Part shown: in pieces, positions 1 to 8,874 of the stretch
How the letters are laid out: each line of letters begins with the position of its first letter
Numbering within the stretch: the first letter of the stretch is position 1
From: Akkermansiaceae bacterium UBA6138
GTDB taxonomy: Bacteria > Verrucomicrobiota > Verrucomicrobiia > Verrucomicrobiales > DEV007
Direction of reading: 5' to 3'
NCBI GenBank assembly: GCA_002422425.1
Contig: DIVG01000028.1
Span: 12,920 to 76,919 of the forward strand
Length of the DNA stretch: 64,000 nt
The notes under the pieces: model-generated
The model's input: only the letters and a program-made list of their open reading frames with translations
What the model was told of the DNA's origin: nothing
The model's database searches: none
Made by a program: the position numbers and the translations under genes

Positions 1-826
1 GGGGGGTGGAACGCAGGGCCTCGGCCGCCTTTTCGAGAAGGCTGAGCTTGCCTCCGTAAGTCTTTTGCAAATTCTCGCGGGTGAAGGTCTCAGTGGCCGG
101 TCCGTCGGCGACGACGCGCATGTTGATGAGGACGAGCCAGTCAAAGTAGGTCGTGACGGTGGCGAGATCGTGATGGACGACGAGGCAGGTTTTACCCCTT
201 TCGCTGAGTTTGCGGAGGAGATCGACGATGGCCTCCTCGGTGGCGGCATCGACGGCGGCAAAGGGCTCGTCCATGAGGTAGAGGTCGGCGTCCTGCATGA
301 GGGCGCGGGCGAGAAAGACACGCTGTTGCTGACCTCCGGAGAGCTGGCTGATTTGCCGCAGAGCGAGATGGCCGATGCCGACCTGGTCGAGGGCGTCCAT
401 GGCCCTTTCGGTTTCAGCCTTGCTGACGCGTCTGAACCAACCGAGACGGCGGTAGGATCCCATCGCGACGACATCGAGCGCATTGACGGGAAAATCCCAG
501 TCAACACTTTCGCGCTGAGGGACATAAGCGACGCGGTGCCGATTCTTCCGATAGGGTTTGCCGTAAATATGCGCCCAGCCCGAGGTGAGGGGGACGAGGT
601 CGAGGCAGGCTTTGAGAAGGGTGCTTTTCCCGGCACCGTTCGGTCCGACCACGCCGACCAGTTTGCCCTCGGGAATGTTCAGTTCAATATCCCAGAGGAC
701 TGGCTTGCGGTGGTAGGCGACGGTGAGGTCGTGGATCGCGAGGGGGATCCCGGGCGGATGCTCGGGACGCGTCCCGGTCTGTCTCGCGGGAAAAGTGGAC
801 TGGGTGTTGAGTGATTCCGAATGCAT
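1..826 (-). CDS. Manganese/zinc-type ABC transporter ATP-binding protein (partial, 3' end beyond window)
   Basis: This is the ATPase that would power uptake of a divalent metal captured by the binding protein encoded just upstream. From the ATG at 826 the frame stays open for 275 codons to the window edge, so the C-terminus is missing. Visible motifs are a Walker A (GPNGAGKST), a Q-loop in VAYVPQRESVDWDFP, the ABC signature LSGGQQQR, Walker B with DADLYLMDEPF, and the H-loop LVVHHDL. The VDWDFP stretch after the Q-loop is typical of the Mn/Zn/Fe (TroB/MntB/ZnuC-like) ATPases. The gene lies 40 bp downstream of the lipoprotein gene on the same strand, and a permease gene is expected beyond the left edge. 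No clear ribosome binding site is seen. The metal specificity is inferred from the neighbours. Confidence 0.9.
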   Translation of the reverse strand, partial: MHSESLNTQSTFPARQTGTRPEHPPGIPLAIHDLTVAYHRKPVLWDIELNIPEGKLVGVVGPNGAGKSTLLKACLDLVPLTSGWAHIYGKPYRKNRHRVAYVPQRESVDWDFPVNALDVVAMGSYRRLGWFRRVSKAETERAMDALDQVGIGHLALRQISQLSGGQQQRVFLARALMQDADLYLMDEPFAAVDAATEEAIVDLLRKLSERGKTCLVVHHDLATVTTYFDWLVLINMRVVADGPATETFTRENLQKTYGGKLSLLEKAAEALRSTP

Positions 827-866
827 GCAGTCAGGGGTCACGGGTCATGGGGGGAAATATCGTGAG

Positions 867-1847
867 TCATGGGCTTGAAGAGGAGAGCTTTTCCTGAAAG
901 CCTTTTGCGGGGGCGGTGCCGCCGAGGGCGCGGGTAATGGTGGTGATATTGTGATCGATCATGCCGAGGTAGGTGCCCTCGTAGGTCCCGGCGGGTCCCA
1001 TCGCGTCGGAGTAGAGTTCTCCGCCGATGACGACGGTATGGCCCTGGGCGGCGGCACCTTCAAGGAGGGCCCGGACGTTTTTGTCGGAGACGGAACTCTC
1101 CACGAAGACAGCGGGGATCTTTCGTGATACGAGAAAGGAGACGAGTGTTTCGATGTCTTTTACCCCGGCCTCGGACTCGGTGCTCATGCCCTGGACACCG
1201 CGCACTTCGATGCCGTAGGCGCGGGAAAGGTAGTTGAAGGCATCGTGGGCGGTCACGAGGACTCGCTGCGGTTCGGGGATGGTGGCGATGGCGACCCTCG
1301 CGTAATCGTCGAGTTTCGTGAGCTGCTCCTGATAGGCGGAGGCGTTATCGTGATAGCGGGCGCCGTTGGCCGGGTCATGATCGGATAGGGCCCGTTCGGC
1401 CACGGTGACGGCCTTTTTCCAACCCTGCACATCCATCCAGACGTGGGGATCATAATGCTTGGTTTCGTCGGTGATGACGTAGTCTCCCTGGTCAAGGATG
1501 GCCTCGGTCACGGCGACGACCTTTTTCCCCGACCCGGCGAGACGCACGAGAACATCGCCCATTTTCCCCTCAAGCATCAGCCCGTTGTAAAAGATGAGAT
1601 CGGCGGCCTGGAGGGCTTTCACATCGGTGCTCGTGGGTTTGTAGAGATGAGGATCGACGCCTTCGCCAATGATTCCTTTGACAGAGGCGCGGTCTCCGGC
1701 AACGACGCGAACGATGTCAGCGATCATGCCCACGGTGGCCGCCACTTCGAGGGGGGCGCCGGGAACTTTTTCCTCCGGTCCGCAGGCGGCGAGAAACAGG
1801 CCGAAAAGCACGGCAGCGAGAGGTCGGGAGAGGGAGGTCATCATCAT
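867..1847 (-). CDS. Metal ABC transporter substrate-binding lipoprotein (TroA/ZnuA/MntA family)
   Basis: This periplasmic, lipid-anchored protein of 326 aa should capture Mn2+ or Zn2+ for the ABC importer. The N-terminus is a lipoprotein signal with a lipobox ending at Cys22 (LAAC). The four cluster A-I metal ligands can be placed as His67 (DPHLY), His135 (DPHVW), His201 (AHDAF) and Asp281 (LYSDA), close to the H/H/H/D spacing of TroA. The long His-rich loop of many ZnuA proteins is absent, which fits manganese better than zinc, though this is only suggestive. The start lies in a run of three Met codons, so the exact initiator is uncertain by two residues. It is transcribed away from the DtxR-family gene, and the shared intergenic region holds a palindromic operator candidate. 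Confidence 0.93.
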   Translation of the reverse strand: MMMTSLSRPLAAVLFGLFLAACGPEEKVPGAPLEVAATVGMIADIVRVVAGDRASVKGIIGEGVDPHLYKPTSTDVKALQAADLIFYNGLMLEGKMGDVLVRLAGSGKKVVAVTEAILDQGDYVITDETKHYDPHVWMDVQGWKKAVTVAERALSDHDPANGARYHDNASAYQEQLTKLDDYARVAIATIPEPQRVLVTAHDAFNYLSRAYGIEVRGVQGMSTESEAGVKDIETLVSFLVSRKIPAVFVESSVSDKNVRALLEGAAAQGHTVVIGGELYSDAMGPAGTYEGTYLGMIDHNITTITRALGGTAPAKGFQEKLSSSSP

Positions 1848-1881
1848 TTTTGCCGTGCGCTTGTTGAGTCAATCTAGAACG

Positions 1882-1903
1882 TTATCTTGACTGGTCAAGA
1901 TAA
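1882..1903. promoter_or_regulatory. Perfect palindrome, candidate MntR/DtxR operator
   Basis: Two 10-bp arms, TTATCTTGAC (1882-1891) and GTCAAGATAA (1894-1903), are exact reverse complements separated by TG. The site sits in the 99-bp gap between the divergent transporter and regulator genes, 34 bp upstream of the transporter start and 43 bp upstream of the regulator start. DtxR/MntR proteins bind AT-rich palindromes of about this size, so metal-dependent repression of both genes from one operator is the likely role. The function is inferred from position and symmetry. Confidence 0.75.
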
Positions 1904-1946
1904 AATGGTTGAGCGGTTAAAGAGTTGAGATTATACTTGCGACGTC

Positions 1947-2603
1947 ATGGCCTCCAGCACCGTAGAAAATTACCTAAAAGCGATCCTCCACTTGCAGGGT
2001 GAGGGGGCTAGCGGCACCACGGTGGGGGAGATCGCTAAAGAACTTGAAGTGACTCCGGGGACGGTGACTATCATGATGCGTCATCTCAAGGACCGCGGTC
2101 TCATTTCTTACGAGCCCCGACGGGGTCTGTCCCTCCTCCCAAGCGGTCGCGTCGAGGCGCTCAAGGTGGTGCGTCGCCATCGGCTCATTGAGTCATTTCT
2201 CGTTGAGGTGATGTCGCTTGACTGGTCCGAGGTCCATGAAGAGGCAGAAATCCTCGAGCATGTCATTTCGGACCGGCTTCTCGACCGCATGGATAAGATG
2301 CTCGGCGAGCCGACCCATGACCCGCACGGGGATCCCATTCCCGATCGCAACGGTGTCATTGCCGAGAATACCGCGCAACCTCTGCTCGAAGTCGCTGCCG
2401 GGGAGTATCGCGTCGTGCGCGTATCCGATGATGACCCGGCACTGCTTGGATGGCTTAACGAAAAAGGCCTGCGAATAGGTGAAGAGTTCCGTCTCACCCA
2501 CCCCGATCGTGCTGCCGGTCTGCTTGAACTGGCGAGACGCGGGGGCGAGCGCCTCCAGCTCGGGTTTCAGGTGGCCGGGCGGGTCTTCGTCGAAGCGGTC
2601 TAA
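1947..2603 (+). CDS. mntR: DtxR/MntR-family metal-dependent transcriptional regulator
   Basis: This 218-aa repressor senses intracellular Mn2+ (or Fe2+) and controls metal uptake. Residues 1-65 form the winged helix-turn-helix (TVGEIAKELEVTPGTVTIMMRHL). Residues 70-140 are the DtxR dimerisation/metal region, with probable ligands His78, Glu101, Glu104 and His105. The position filled by Cys in iron-sensing DtxR is Glu101 here, as in manganese sensors. The last ~70 residues resemble the FeoA/SH3-like domain found in longer family members. The N-terminal metal residues of Bacillus MntR (Asp8, Glu11) are Asn8 and Lys11 here, so the site is not the classical MntR one. It is divergent from the metal transporter. 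The symbol is assigned from family and context, and iron remains possible. Confidence 0.88.
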   Translation: MASSTVENYLKAILHLQGEGASGTTVGEIAKELEVTPGTVTIMMRHLKDRGLISYEPRRGLSLLPSGRVEALKVVRRHRLIESFLVEVMSLDWSEVHEEAEILEHVISDRLLDRMDKMLGEPTHDPHGDPIPDRNGVIAENTAQPLLEVAAGEYRVVRVSDDDPALLGWLNEKGLRIGEEFRLTHPDRAAGLLELARRGGERLQLGFQVAGRVFVEAV

Positions 2604-2674
2604 ACGAGGCAAACTCTTTTTCCTTGCGAAAGCGCGATAAGCCTACATCTTAGCCCTCCGCCAAGTGATAAAAT

Positions 2675-2762
2675 GGACAGATGTCTGAGCGGTTTAAGGA
2701 GCACGCTTGGAAAGCGTGTGTAGGGCAACCTACCGTGGGTTCGAATCCCACTCTGTCCGCCA
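2675..2762 (+). tRNA. tRNA-Ser (anticodon GGA)
   Basis: The acceptor stem GGACAGA (2675-2681) pairs with TCTGTCC (2752-2758), followed by discriminator G2759 and an encoded CCA (2760-2762). The anticodon stem CACGC/GCGTG encloses the loop TTGGAAA, giving anticodon GGA at 2709-2711, which reads UCC/UCU. A long variable arm, as expected for a class II serine tRNA, lies between the anticodon stem and the T arm (GTGGGTTCGAATCCCAC). The long open frame running through it belongs to the downstream protein and starts too early. Confidence 0.97.
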
Positions 2763-2839
2763 TCAAAGAGCGCCTTTTCCCTGTTCACGGCTTTTTTTTA
2801 TGTTCACTTCCGGCCGCGCTTTGGCACCTTCCTCAAGGT

Positions 2840-5800
2840 ATGAAGAAAGTGAGTTGTCTCTGCGGCGTGTTTCTCCTGGCGTTCACGGGGCCCGGGCGGG
2901 CGCAGGAGCCCGTGGTGGCCGGCTCGGAGCAGGCGGCTGAAGTGATCAAGACCTTCGCTGGTCGCGGTGCTCTCGCAGACGGCTCGCTTCCGACTTCGGC
3001 GGAGGCTTCGGTCAGGGCTTTCACCCTTCGCGAAGGATTCGAGATGGCCCTCGTCGCCGCCGAACCCGCCGTCGAGCAGCCCCTCTCGCTCGCATGGGAT
3101 GCCCGCGGTCGGCTCTGGGTGGTGCAGTATCGACAATACCAGTTTCCCGCCGGGCTGAAGATCGTCGAGTATGATAATCACCTGAGGGCGCGTTTTGATA
3201 AGTTGCCTTTGCCCCCTCCGCACGGGGAGAAGGGCGCTGACGTTATCAGTGTCTTCGAGGATCGTGACGGTGACGGCCTTTTTGAAGGGAAAAAAGACGT
3301 CATCACCGGACTCAATATCGCTACCTCAGTCGCGGTCGGGGCCGGGGGAATCTGGGTGGCAAATCCCCCCTACCTGCTTTTTTATCCCGATGCCGACGGT
3401 AACGACGTGCCTGACTCGGACCCTGTGGTGAAGCTTTCGGGCTTCGGAATTGAGGACACGCACGCGGTGATGAACAGCCTCGCCTGGGGGCCGGACGGAT
3501 GGCTCTACGGGGTGAACGGTAGCACAACCACCGGCAAGGTCATCAATCCGGCCGACGGTGTCGAGGTGGCCTGGCAGGGGCAGATGGTGTGGCGCTTCCA
3601 TCCGCCGACGAACCGGTTCGAAATTTTCGCCGAGGGCGGCGGGAATACCTTCAGCCTTGAGATCGACGGGAAGGGACAGATTTTCTCGGGCACCAACGCA
3701 GGCAGGACGCGAGGCATGTTTTATCCCCAGGGGAGTTATGGCAGCAAATCCTGGGGTAAACATGGCCCGCTTACCAATCCCTACGCATTCGGGTTTTTCG
3801 AGCACATGAAACACGAGGGCGACGAGAGGCGTTTCGCTCAGGCCTTCTCGATCTATGAGGGTGACCTCTTTGGCGATGAGCTGGCCGGTCGCATCATCGC
3901 ACCGAACTCGCTCCACAATCTGGTATGGTCGAGCCGACTTGAGCGGGACGGTTCCACTTACCGCACGGTTGACGAGGCCAATCCGGTCGAGACGGGTGAC
4001 CGGTGGTTTCGACCCGTCTACGCCGGCCTCGGGCCTGACGGAGCTGTCTATATCGCGGACTGGTATGACAGTCGTCTCAGCCATGTCCGGCCCGTCGATG
4101 ACTGGCACAAAACGAGCGGCCGTATTTACCGAATCCAGCCTGCCGGGAGCAAGCCCGTTAACGAAGAAGGTGATCTAACAAAACGACCTTCCGGCGAGTT
4201 GATCAACCTTTTCTCCACGAGCTTCAATCGCGTCGTGCGGCGTCATGCCATGCTTGAACTGGGCTGGCGGGGCGACCCCTCGGTCAACCCCGAACTGATC
4301 GGCCTCGTCGATGCTGCCGAACCTCAGTCGGCCCTTGAGGCCCTCTGGGCGCTGCATCTTCTCGGGGGGCTCACCGACGCGCTCGCGACAAAATGGCTGA
4401 CTCATCCCGACGCGGACGTGCGCCGCTGGGTGGTGCGACTTGTCGGCGACAAGCGTGAGGCTGACGCGTCACTCGCCACCGCTCTCGCCGATCTCGCCCT
4501 GAGTGAAACAGAGGTCCAGGTCCGCGTCCAACTCGCCGCCTCGGCAAAGCGTCTCCCTCCGGTCGCGGCGCTTCCGGTGATTGAGGGGCTTGTCCGCCAT
4601 CGCGAGGATCTCACCGACCCGCACCAGCCGCTCATGATCTGGTGGGCACTCGAGGCGCAGGCTGAAAAGGGACGCGACGGGATAAGCGACTGGATCGCCC
4701 GGGTTGAGACATGGAAAGAGCCCCTTTTTCGCGATGTCCTTGCCAGCCGACTCATGAAGCGCTACGCCATCGCCGGAGGAGCGGAAAACTACGCGAGTTG
4801 CTCGGTCCTGCTCGAAAAGGCTCCTGACGAGGCGGCAAAGTCGGCCTTGCTCGAAGCTCTGCAATCCGCCTTTGAGGGCGTGCCCATGCCGACTCTGCCG
4901 GAATCCCTCACCAAATCCCTGCAGGAATATTCCGCCTCGCTCGGCGACAGCGGCCTCGTCCTGCGGCTCAAGAGCGGCGAAGCCGGAGCCCTTGTCGAGG
5001 CGCAGCGGGCCGTTCTTGACCCCGGGCTTTCCGGCTCGGTCCGCAGCGAGCTCGTGCGCCAACTCGGGGCGAGCGGAGACCGTTCCGTTGTCGGCACGAT
5101 GAACAAGATCCTCGCCTTCGAGCAGGAGTTTGCCCTGAAGCGTGTCGCTCTGCAGACCATGGCACGCTTTGAGGACGACGCCGTCGCTAACGGAATCCTC
5201 TCGCGCTACGGCTCCACCCTGCCCGCCGAGCACGGGGTGCGCTCGACGGCGGAGCGGGTCCTCGCCGGACGTCTCAAATGGGCCATGATGATGATGGACG
5301 AGGTCGACAAGGCGGTCATCAAATCCCGTGACCTCGGTGCCGACGTCGTGCAGTTGATGCTGGAGCATCGCGATTCCGCGCTTAACGCGCGCATTCAGAA
5401 ACACTGGCCTGGCATCGCCGCCGGATCGGGCGGGATCGACCTAACGGCGGAAACGAAGCGGATCAAGGAGGTCCTTGGCGGCGGGAAAGGGGATTCGGCG
5501 AGCGGTAAGGTCCACTTTGCGACCCGCTGCGCCAACTGTCATGAGCTCTTCGGCGAAGGGATGAAGATCGGGCCGGACCTGACCGGCTACGAGAGACAGA
5601 ATCCGGATTTCTGGATCCCCTCCATCGTGAACCCGAGTCTCGAACTGCGCGAAGGGTATCTGAATTACGTCGCCTCGATGAAAGACGGTCGCAAGGTCAT
5701 CGGCCTGATGCAGGAGCAGTCGCCCCGCACCGTGACCCTGCGCGATCTCGCGGGGCAGGTCTCACTGCTCGACCGTGCCGAGGTGGAGACGCTCGAGGCA

Positions 5801-5896
5801 TCGCCCATTTCCCTGATGCCGCCGGGGCTCCTTGCAGGGATGACGGATGCCGAGTTGCGTGACCTCTTTGCCTACCTGATGAAAGAGCTACCGTGA
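2840..5896 (+). CDS. PVC-type membrane-bound dehydrogenase / HEAT-repeat / cytochrome c fusion protein
   Basis: This exported protein of 1018 aa has the architecture common in Planctomycetes and Verrucomicrobia. A signal peptide (MKKVSCLCGVFLLAF) is followed by a beta-propeller of the Pirellula/Verrucomicrobium N-terminal type (about residues 50-440, with FTLREGFEMALVAAEP and an EF-like DRDGDG), then alpha-helical HEAT-like repeats (about 450-830), and a C-terminal haem-binding cytochrome domain with CANCH at residues 897-901. The family is annotated as putative membrane-bound dehydrogenase; its substrate is unknown, and sugars or polyols are often suggested. The upstream in-frame ATG at 2681 lies inside the tRNA, so the start at 2840, which begins a good signal peptide, is chosen. 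No neighbouring gene suggests a substrate. Confidence 0.9.
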   Translation: MKKVSCLCGVFLLAFTGPGRAQEPVVAGSEQAAEVIKTFAGRGALADGSLPTSAEASVRAFTLREGFEMALVAAEPAVEQPLSLAWDARGRLWVVQYRQYQFPAGLKIVEYDNHLRARFDKLPLPPPHGEKGADVISVFEDRDGDGLFEGKKDVITGLNIATSVAVGAGGIWVANPPYLLFYPDADGNDVPDSDPVVKLSGFGIEDTHAVMNSLAWGPDGWLYGVNGSTTTGKVINPADGVEVAWQGQMVWRFHPPTNRFEIFAEGGGNTFSLEIDGKGQIFSGTNAGRTRGMFYPQGSYGSKSWGKHGPLTNPYAFGFFEHMKHEGDERRFAQAFSIYEGDLFGDELAGRIIAPNSLHNLVWSSRLERDGSTYRTVDEANPVETGDRWFRPVYAGLGPDGAVYIADWYDSRLSHVRPVDDWHKTSGRIYRIQPAGSKPVNEEGDLTKRPSGELINLFSTSFNRVVRRHAMLELGWRGDPSVNPELIGLVDAAEPQSALEALWALHLLGGLTDALATKWLTHPDADVRRWVVRLVGDKREADASLATALADLALSETEVQVRVQLAASAKRLPPVAALPVIEGLVRHREDLTDPHQPLMIWWALEAQAEKGRDGISDWIARVETWKEPLFRDVLASRLMKRYAIAGGAENYASCSVLLEKAPDEAAKSALLEALQSAFEGVPMPTLPESLTKSLQEYSASLGDSGLVLRLKSGEAGALVEAQRAVLDPGLSGSVRSELVRQLGASGDRSVVGTMNKILAFEQEFALKRVALQTMARFEDDAVANGILSRYGSTLPAEHGVRSTAERVLAGRLKWAMMMMDEVDKAVIKSRDLGADVVQLMLEHRDSALNARIQKHWPGIAAGSGGIDLTAETKRIKEVLGGGKGDSASGKVHFATRCANCHELFGEGMKIGPDLTGYERQNPDFWIPSIVNPSLELREGYLNYVASMKDGRKVIGLMQEQSPRTVTLRDLAGQVSLLDRAEVETLEASPISLMPPGLLAGMTDAELRDLFAYLMKELP

Positions 5897-6125
5897 TTTT
5901 CACGGGCGGGCTATTGTCGGTGTTAGCTCCCGGAAAGAAACGAAGGCTTTCCCTACCGGCTTTTCACGCCGTTTTTTAGGGGCCGATCAGTTCAGGCCGC
6001 AATCCGAAGGAGGAAATCGTCTCGCCGGTGATAAATAGCTGCCAACATTGCTTGTCTTTCTCTCACAAATCCCGGACAATGGCGCAGGCGGTTCTTTTTT
6101 CTGGCCGTGACAGGCTGCTGGTGCG

Positions 6126-7547
6126 ATGGACTATTCTTCCCCGGAGACAGGTAAAGCCGATGCCGATTTCCCCCTGTTTGAGGGCACGGTGCGCGATCGT
6201 ATCGTCGATTTTCTGGGGGGACGTGACCTCGCCTCAGCCAGCTGCACCTATCTCGCGAGCTGCGATTCCCTCAACCCGGCGAAACTTCAGCGCTGGCCGG
6301 TGGTGGAGTTGGACCGGCTCCTCCGCAGGGGAGGGGGCATCGCCCGTTCTCTCTATGACACGCACTCCATTCTTGTTCACCTCGATATCGAATATGTTAA
6401 CCACGACTCACCGGCCGAGGCCTTCACGAACCCGTGGAAAGCGTTTCGCTTGCAAGAGCCTGTCGTGGCGAAAATCGAAGAACTCCTGGCGGGGTGGGGA
6501 ATACGTCCGCTTCATCTTCTAACCGGGCAAGGACACCATTTTGTCTGGCGTTTTCCGCGCGGTTCGGAGCTGGAGAGACGCATCACCAATCTTTTTCCGT
6601 CCGCCTATCGCGACGGCGGCGAACAGGTCTTCGCGAATCTTGCGCTCTTGATGGATTTTTTCGCTTTTCGGATCAAAGCCGAGGCCGGGGCAGAGTCATC
6701 ATTGCCCGTCGAGGTCACGGCGGTGCAGGTCCTCCCGGGGAGTTCGGGGCAGCGGGAGCTGATCTCTATCGATATCTCTGAATATGGTGATCCGCTCGCG
6801 GCACGAACGATCCGGATCCCCTTTACCCGCTACCTGAAACCCTGGAGCACCGGCCTGGCGCGACGTCTCGGACTTGAGGACCAGATCGGTCCCTGCGTTT
6901 GTATCCCACTTCACGAGATCGACGTGATGCAGGCTCTCAAATTCCGGCAAGATCAGGCGGACGTGGTCGCGCTCGCCAAGCGCTGTTGCACCATCATCCC
7001 CGATGAAGGAGAGGGCACCGCGCGACTCCTTGAGGAATATCTGGGATCCGGTCTGCGTGCCTTTCATCAGCGCTTCTACGAGGCTGAGCACGATGCACCT
7101 GAGCTCTGGCCTCTGACCTACGCGCGAACCCCGCTGAACGATCTTCCGGGGTGCGTTCGCCACTCCCTCCAGTTCCCCAACGACCTGCTTCTCAAACCGG
7201 CGGTCATGAGGCTGGTGACGCGCTGTCTCCTCGCCAAGGGCTGGCATCCCCGCCATATCGCCGGGCTGGTCCGGTCAAAGTTTGAAGATCCCGCTCACGA
7301 GTGGATGGGATGCTGGGAGGGTTACTCGCCTGCATTTCGAGCTGATTTCTACGTGCGACTTTTTGCCGGTCAGATTGCGGTGGAGCTCGATCAACTCGTC
7401 GATTTTCATTGCGATGGAATGAAGGCGCAGGGACTTTGCTGGAAGAGTGATCCGCCTTGCGATCTGACGCCATATCAGGCGGCTTTGCTACCGGACATTC
7501 CCTCACCCGATAACCGGGTTCCACCCCATCCCGATCCAAGCTCATGA
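6126..7547 (+). CDS. Unrecognised protein with archaeo-eukaryotic primase (AEP)-like motifs
   Basis: I do not recognise this 473-aa protein as a named family. It carries, in order, elements that resemble the AEP polymerase fold: an acidic strand with Asp87 and Glu89 (VHLDIEYV), a TGQGHH motif at 133-138 (like the sxH motif of RepB'/PrimPol-type primases) followed by FVWRFP, then Asp216 in ISIDIS and a basic stretch around residues 228-240 (RTIRIPFTRYLKP). The C-terminal half is rich in Cys (CVRHSL, and HCDGMKAQGLC followed by a further Cys within seven residues), which could bind metal or an Fe-S cluster, as in PriL-like or PriCT regions. No signal peptide is seen, so it is probably cytosolic. 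Its stop overlaps the start of a sugar isomerase gene by ATGA. A primase or polymerase role is inference. Confidence 0.55.
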   Translation: MDYSSPETGKADADFPLFEGTVRDRIVDFLGGRDLASASCTYLASCDSLNPAKLQRWPVVELDRLLRRGGGIARSLYDTHSILVHLDIEYVNHDSPAEAFTNPWKAFRLQEPVVAKIEELLAGWGIRPLHLLTGQGHHFVWRFPRGSELERRITNLFPSAYRDGGEQVFANLALLMDFFAFRIKAEAGAESSLPVEVTAVQVLPGSSGQRELISIDISEYGDPLAARTIRIPFTRYLKPWSTGLARRLGLEDQIGPCVCIPLHEIDVMQALKFRQDQADVVALAKRCCTIIPDEGEGTARLLEEYLGSGLRAFHQRFYEAEHDAPELWPLTYARTPLNDLPGCVRHSLQFPNDLLLKPAVMRLVTRCLLAKGWHPRHIAGLVRSKFEDPAHEWMGCWEGYSPAFRADFYVRLFAGQIAVELDQLVDFHCDGMKAQGLCWKSDPPCDLTPYQAALLPDIPSPDNRVPPHPDPSS

Positions 7548-8392
7548 GTGACTGGCCCTGCGGCATATCGACCGGTTGTTTCTACCGGACGCCCATCATC
7601 GAGGCGCTCCCGAAGGTGCGGGACGGAGGGTTTACCCTGATCGAGGTGTGTTCATTTCCCGCCCACCTTGACTATCACGATCAACGGGGAGTTGAGGCCG
7701 CTGCGGCGATGATGCGTTCGCTCGGGATCGAAGCAAATTCGATGCATGCCCCTTTTGCGGAGCACATTGATATCTCGAGCGGGGATCAGACGCAACGGGC
7801 CAACTCGGTGCACGAATTGCTTCGGGCGACAGAGGCGGCGGCCACCCTTGGTTGCCGATATCTGGTGCTACACCCCGGACCGGAGCAGGAAGGTCGGCCG
7901 TCACCCGCGGACTGGTACTGGCGTATGCACCATGCGGCGGACTCGCTTAACCGGGTCGCGACCCGCTGTCGGGAATTGGGGCTGACCCTTTTGCTGGAAA
8001 ACATGCTGCCGCATCTGATCTTCGGCCATGCCAGTGATATGCTCTGGCTTCTCGGCGCGATTCGGGAGACGAATGTGGGGACCTGTCTCGACACGGGACA
8101 TGCCTCGCTTTCGGGCGACTTGCCCACCGTCGTGCACAAGCTCTCGGGCCACCTCCGTATGCTCCATGCAAACGATAATCGCGGCCATCGCGACGATCAT
8201 CTTCCTCCCGGTGAAGGGCACATTGACTGGCTCTCACTCGTCTGCCAGTTGATCAAATGGCGTTTTCAGGGGCCTCTCATTCTCGAGTTGGCCGGGCACG
8301 GTTCACCCGACGAGATCATGGAGCGGGCGCGCCGGGCGCGCGAGTTTCTCAACGATCTCTCAAGGCGTGCGGCGGTCGAATGCGATGGATGA
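7544..8392 (+). CDS. Sugar phosphate isomerase/epimerase family (xylose isomerase-like TIM barrel)
   Basis: This cytosolic TIM-barrel protein of 282 aa belongs to the AP-endonuclease-2/xylose-isomerase-like superfamily. Typical strand-end motifs with metal-binding residues are present: LVLHPGPEQ, LTLLLENML, GTCLDTGHASLSGD, the His/Asp-rich MLHANDNRGHRDDH, and GHIDWLSL followed by LILELAGHG. These fit an isomerase or epimerase acting on a sugar or hydroxy-acid, but endonuclease IV relatives share the same scaffold, so the substrate cannot be assigned. The start codon overlaps the stop of the preceding gene (ATGA at 7544-7547), suggesting translational coupling to the primase-like protein. That leaves a DNA-related role open. 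Confidence 0.8.
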   Translation: MSDWPCGISTGCFYRTPIIEALPKVRDGGFTLIEVCSFPAHLDYHDQRGVEAAAAMMRSLGIEANSMHAPFAEHIDISSGDQTQRANSVHELLRATEAAATLGCRYLVLHPGPEQEGRPSPADWYWRMHHAADSLNRVATRCRELGLTLLLENMLPHLIFGHASDMLWLLGAIRETNVGTCLDTGHASLSGDLPTVVHKLSGHLRMLHANDNRGHRDDHLPPGEGHIDWLSLVCQLIKWRFQGPLILELAGHGSPDEIMERARRAREFLNDLSRRAAVECDG

Positions 8393-8455
8393 GTGCTCCG
8401 AACCCCGGGCCGCTGCTTGACTTTGCCCGGGCGTGGCCTTACCGCGTGTCGCAGA

Positions 8456-8857
8456 ATGGCAAAAGGTAGAGAGGAACACGATGCACGGACGGCAAGGTTG
8501 CAGTCCTTTGGCAAAGATCTCGCCCGCCGGGCGAAATCAAAATGTGAACTTTGTGAAAAGGGCGGGGAGAAACTGGGTATCTACGAAGTCCCGCCCGAGC
8601 CGCGGGAGCCCGACTTCGAGCGCTGCCTCCTCCTTTGCGATCGCTGCCGCGGGCAGGCTGCCGAGGTGAAGCGTTTTCAGCCCGGAGAACACTGGCGCAT
8701 TCTGGCGGAGATGGCATGGAGCGGGATTCCCATGGTCCAGGTGCTGGCGGTGCGTCTACTTCGCCGCCAGACCGGTAGCCAGGCTTGGGCGCGCGAGGCT
8801 CTTGAGACTCTCGACCTTGATGAGGCCCTCGAAAAGCTCGTAACAGAATCCGTCTGA
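8456..8857 (+). CDS. PhnA-like zinc-ribbon protein
   Basis: This small 133-aa cytosolic protein has the sequence pattern of the PhnA family: a zinc ribbon with CELC and LLCDRC around YEVPPEP, followed by the C-terminal block HWRILAEMAWSGIPMVQVLAVRLLRR. PhnA-family proteins are widespread and their biochemical role is unclear; the old link to phosphonate use does not hold for most members. The start at 8456 is chosen because the preceding in-frame codons lack family similarity. It lies 63 bp after the isomerase gene and 17 bp before the cytochrome gene. Confidence 0.75.
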   Translation: MAKGREEHDARTARLQSFGKDLARRAKSKCELCEKGGEKLGIYEVPPEPREPDFERCLLLCDRCRGQAAEVKRFQPGEHWRILAEMAWSGIPMVQVLAVRLLRRQTGSQAWAREALETLDLDEALEKLVTESV

Positions 8858-8874
8858 GCCGTTATCCTGAAACG

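Noticed and set aside
2681..2839. An in-frame start upstream of the dehydrogenase/cytochrome protein
   Set aside because: It lies inside the serine tRNA, and the residues before 2840 have no signal peptide or family similarity.
5957..5977. Terminator after the dehydrogenase/cytochrome gene
   Set aside because: The stem (CGGC/GCCG) is only 4 bp with a 7-base loop, too weak despite the T-run.
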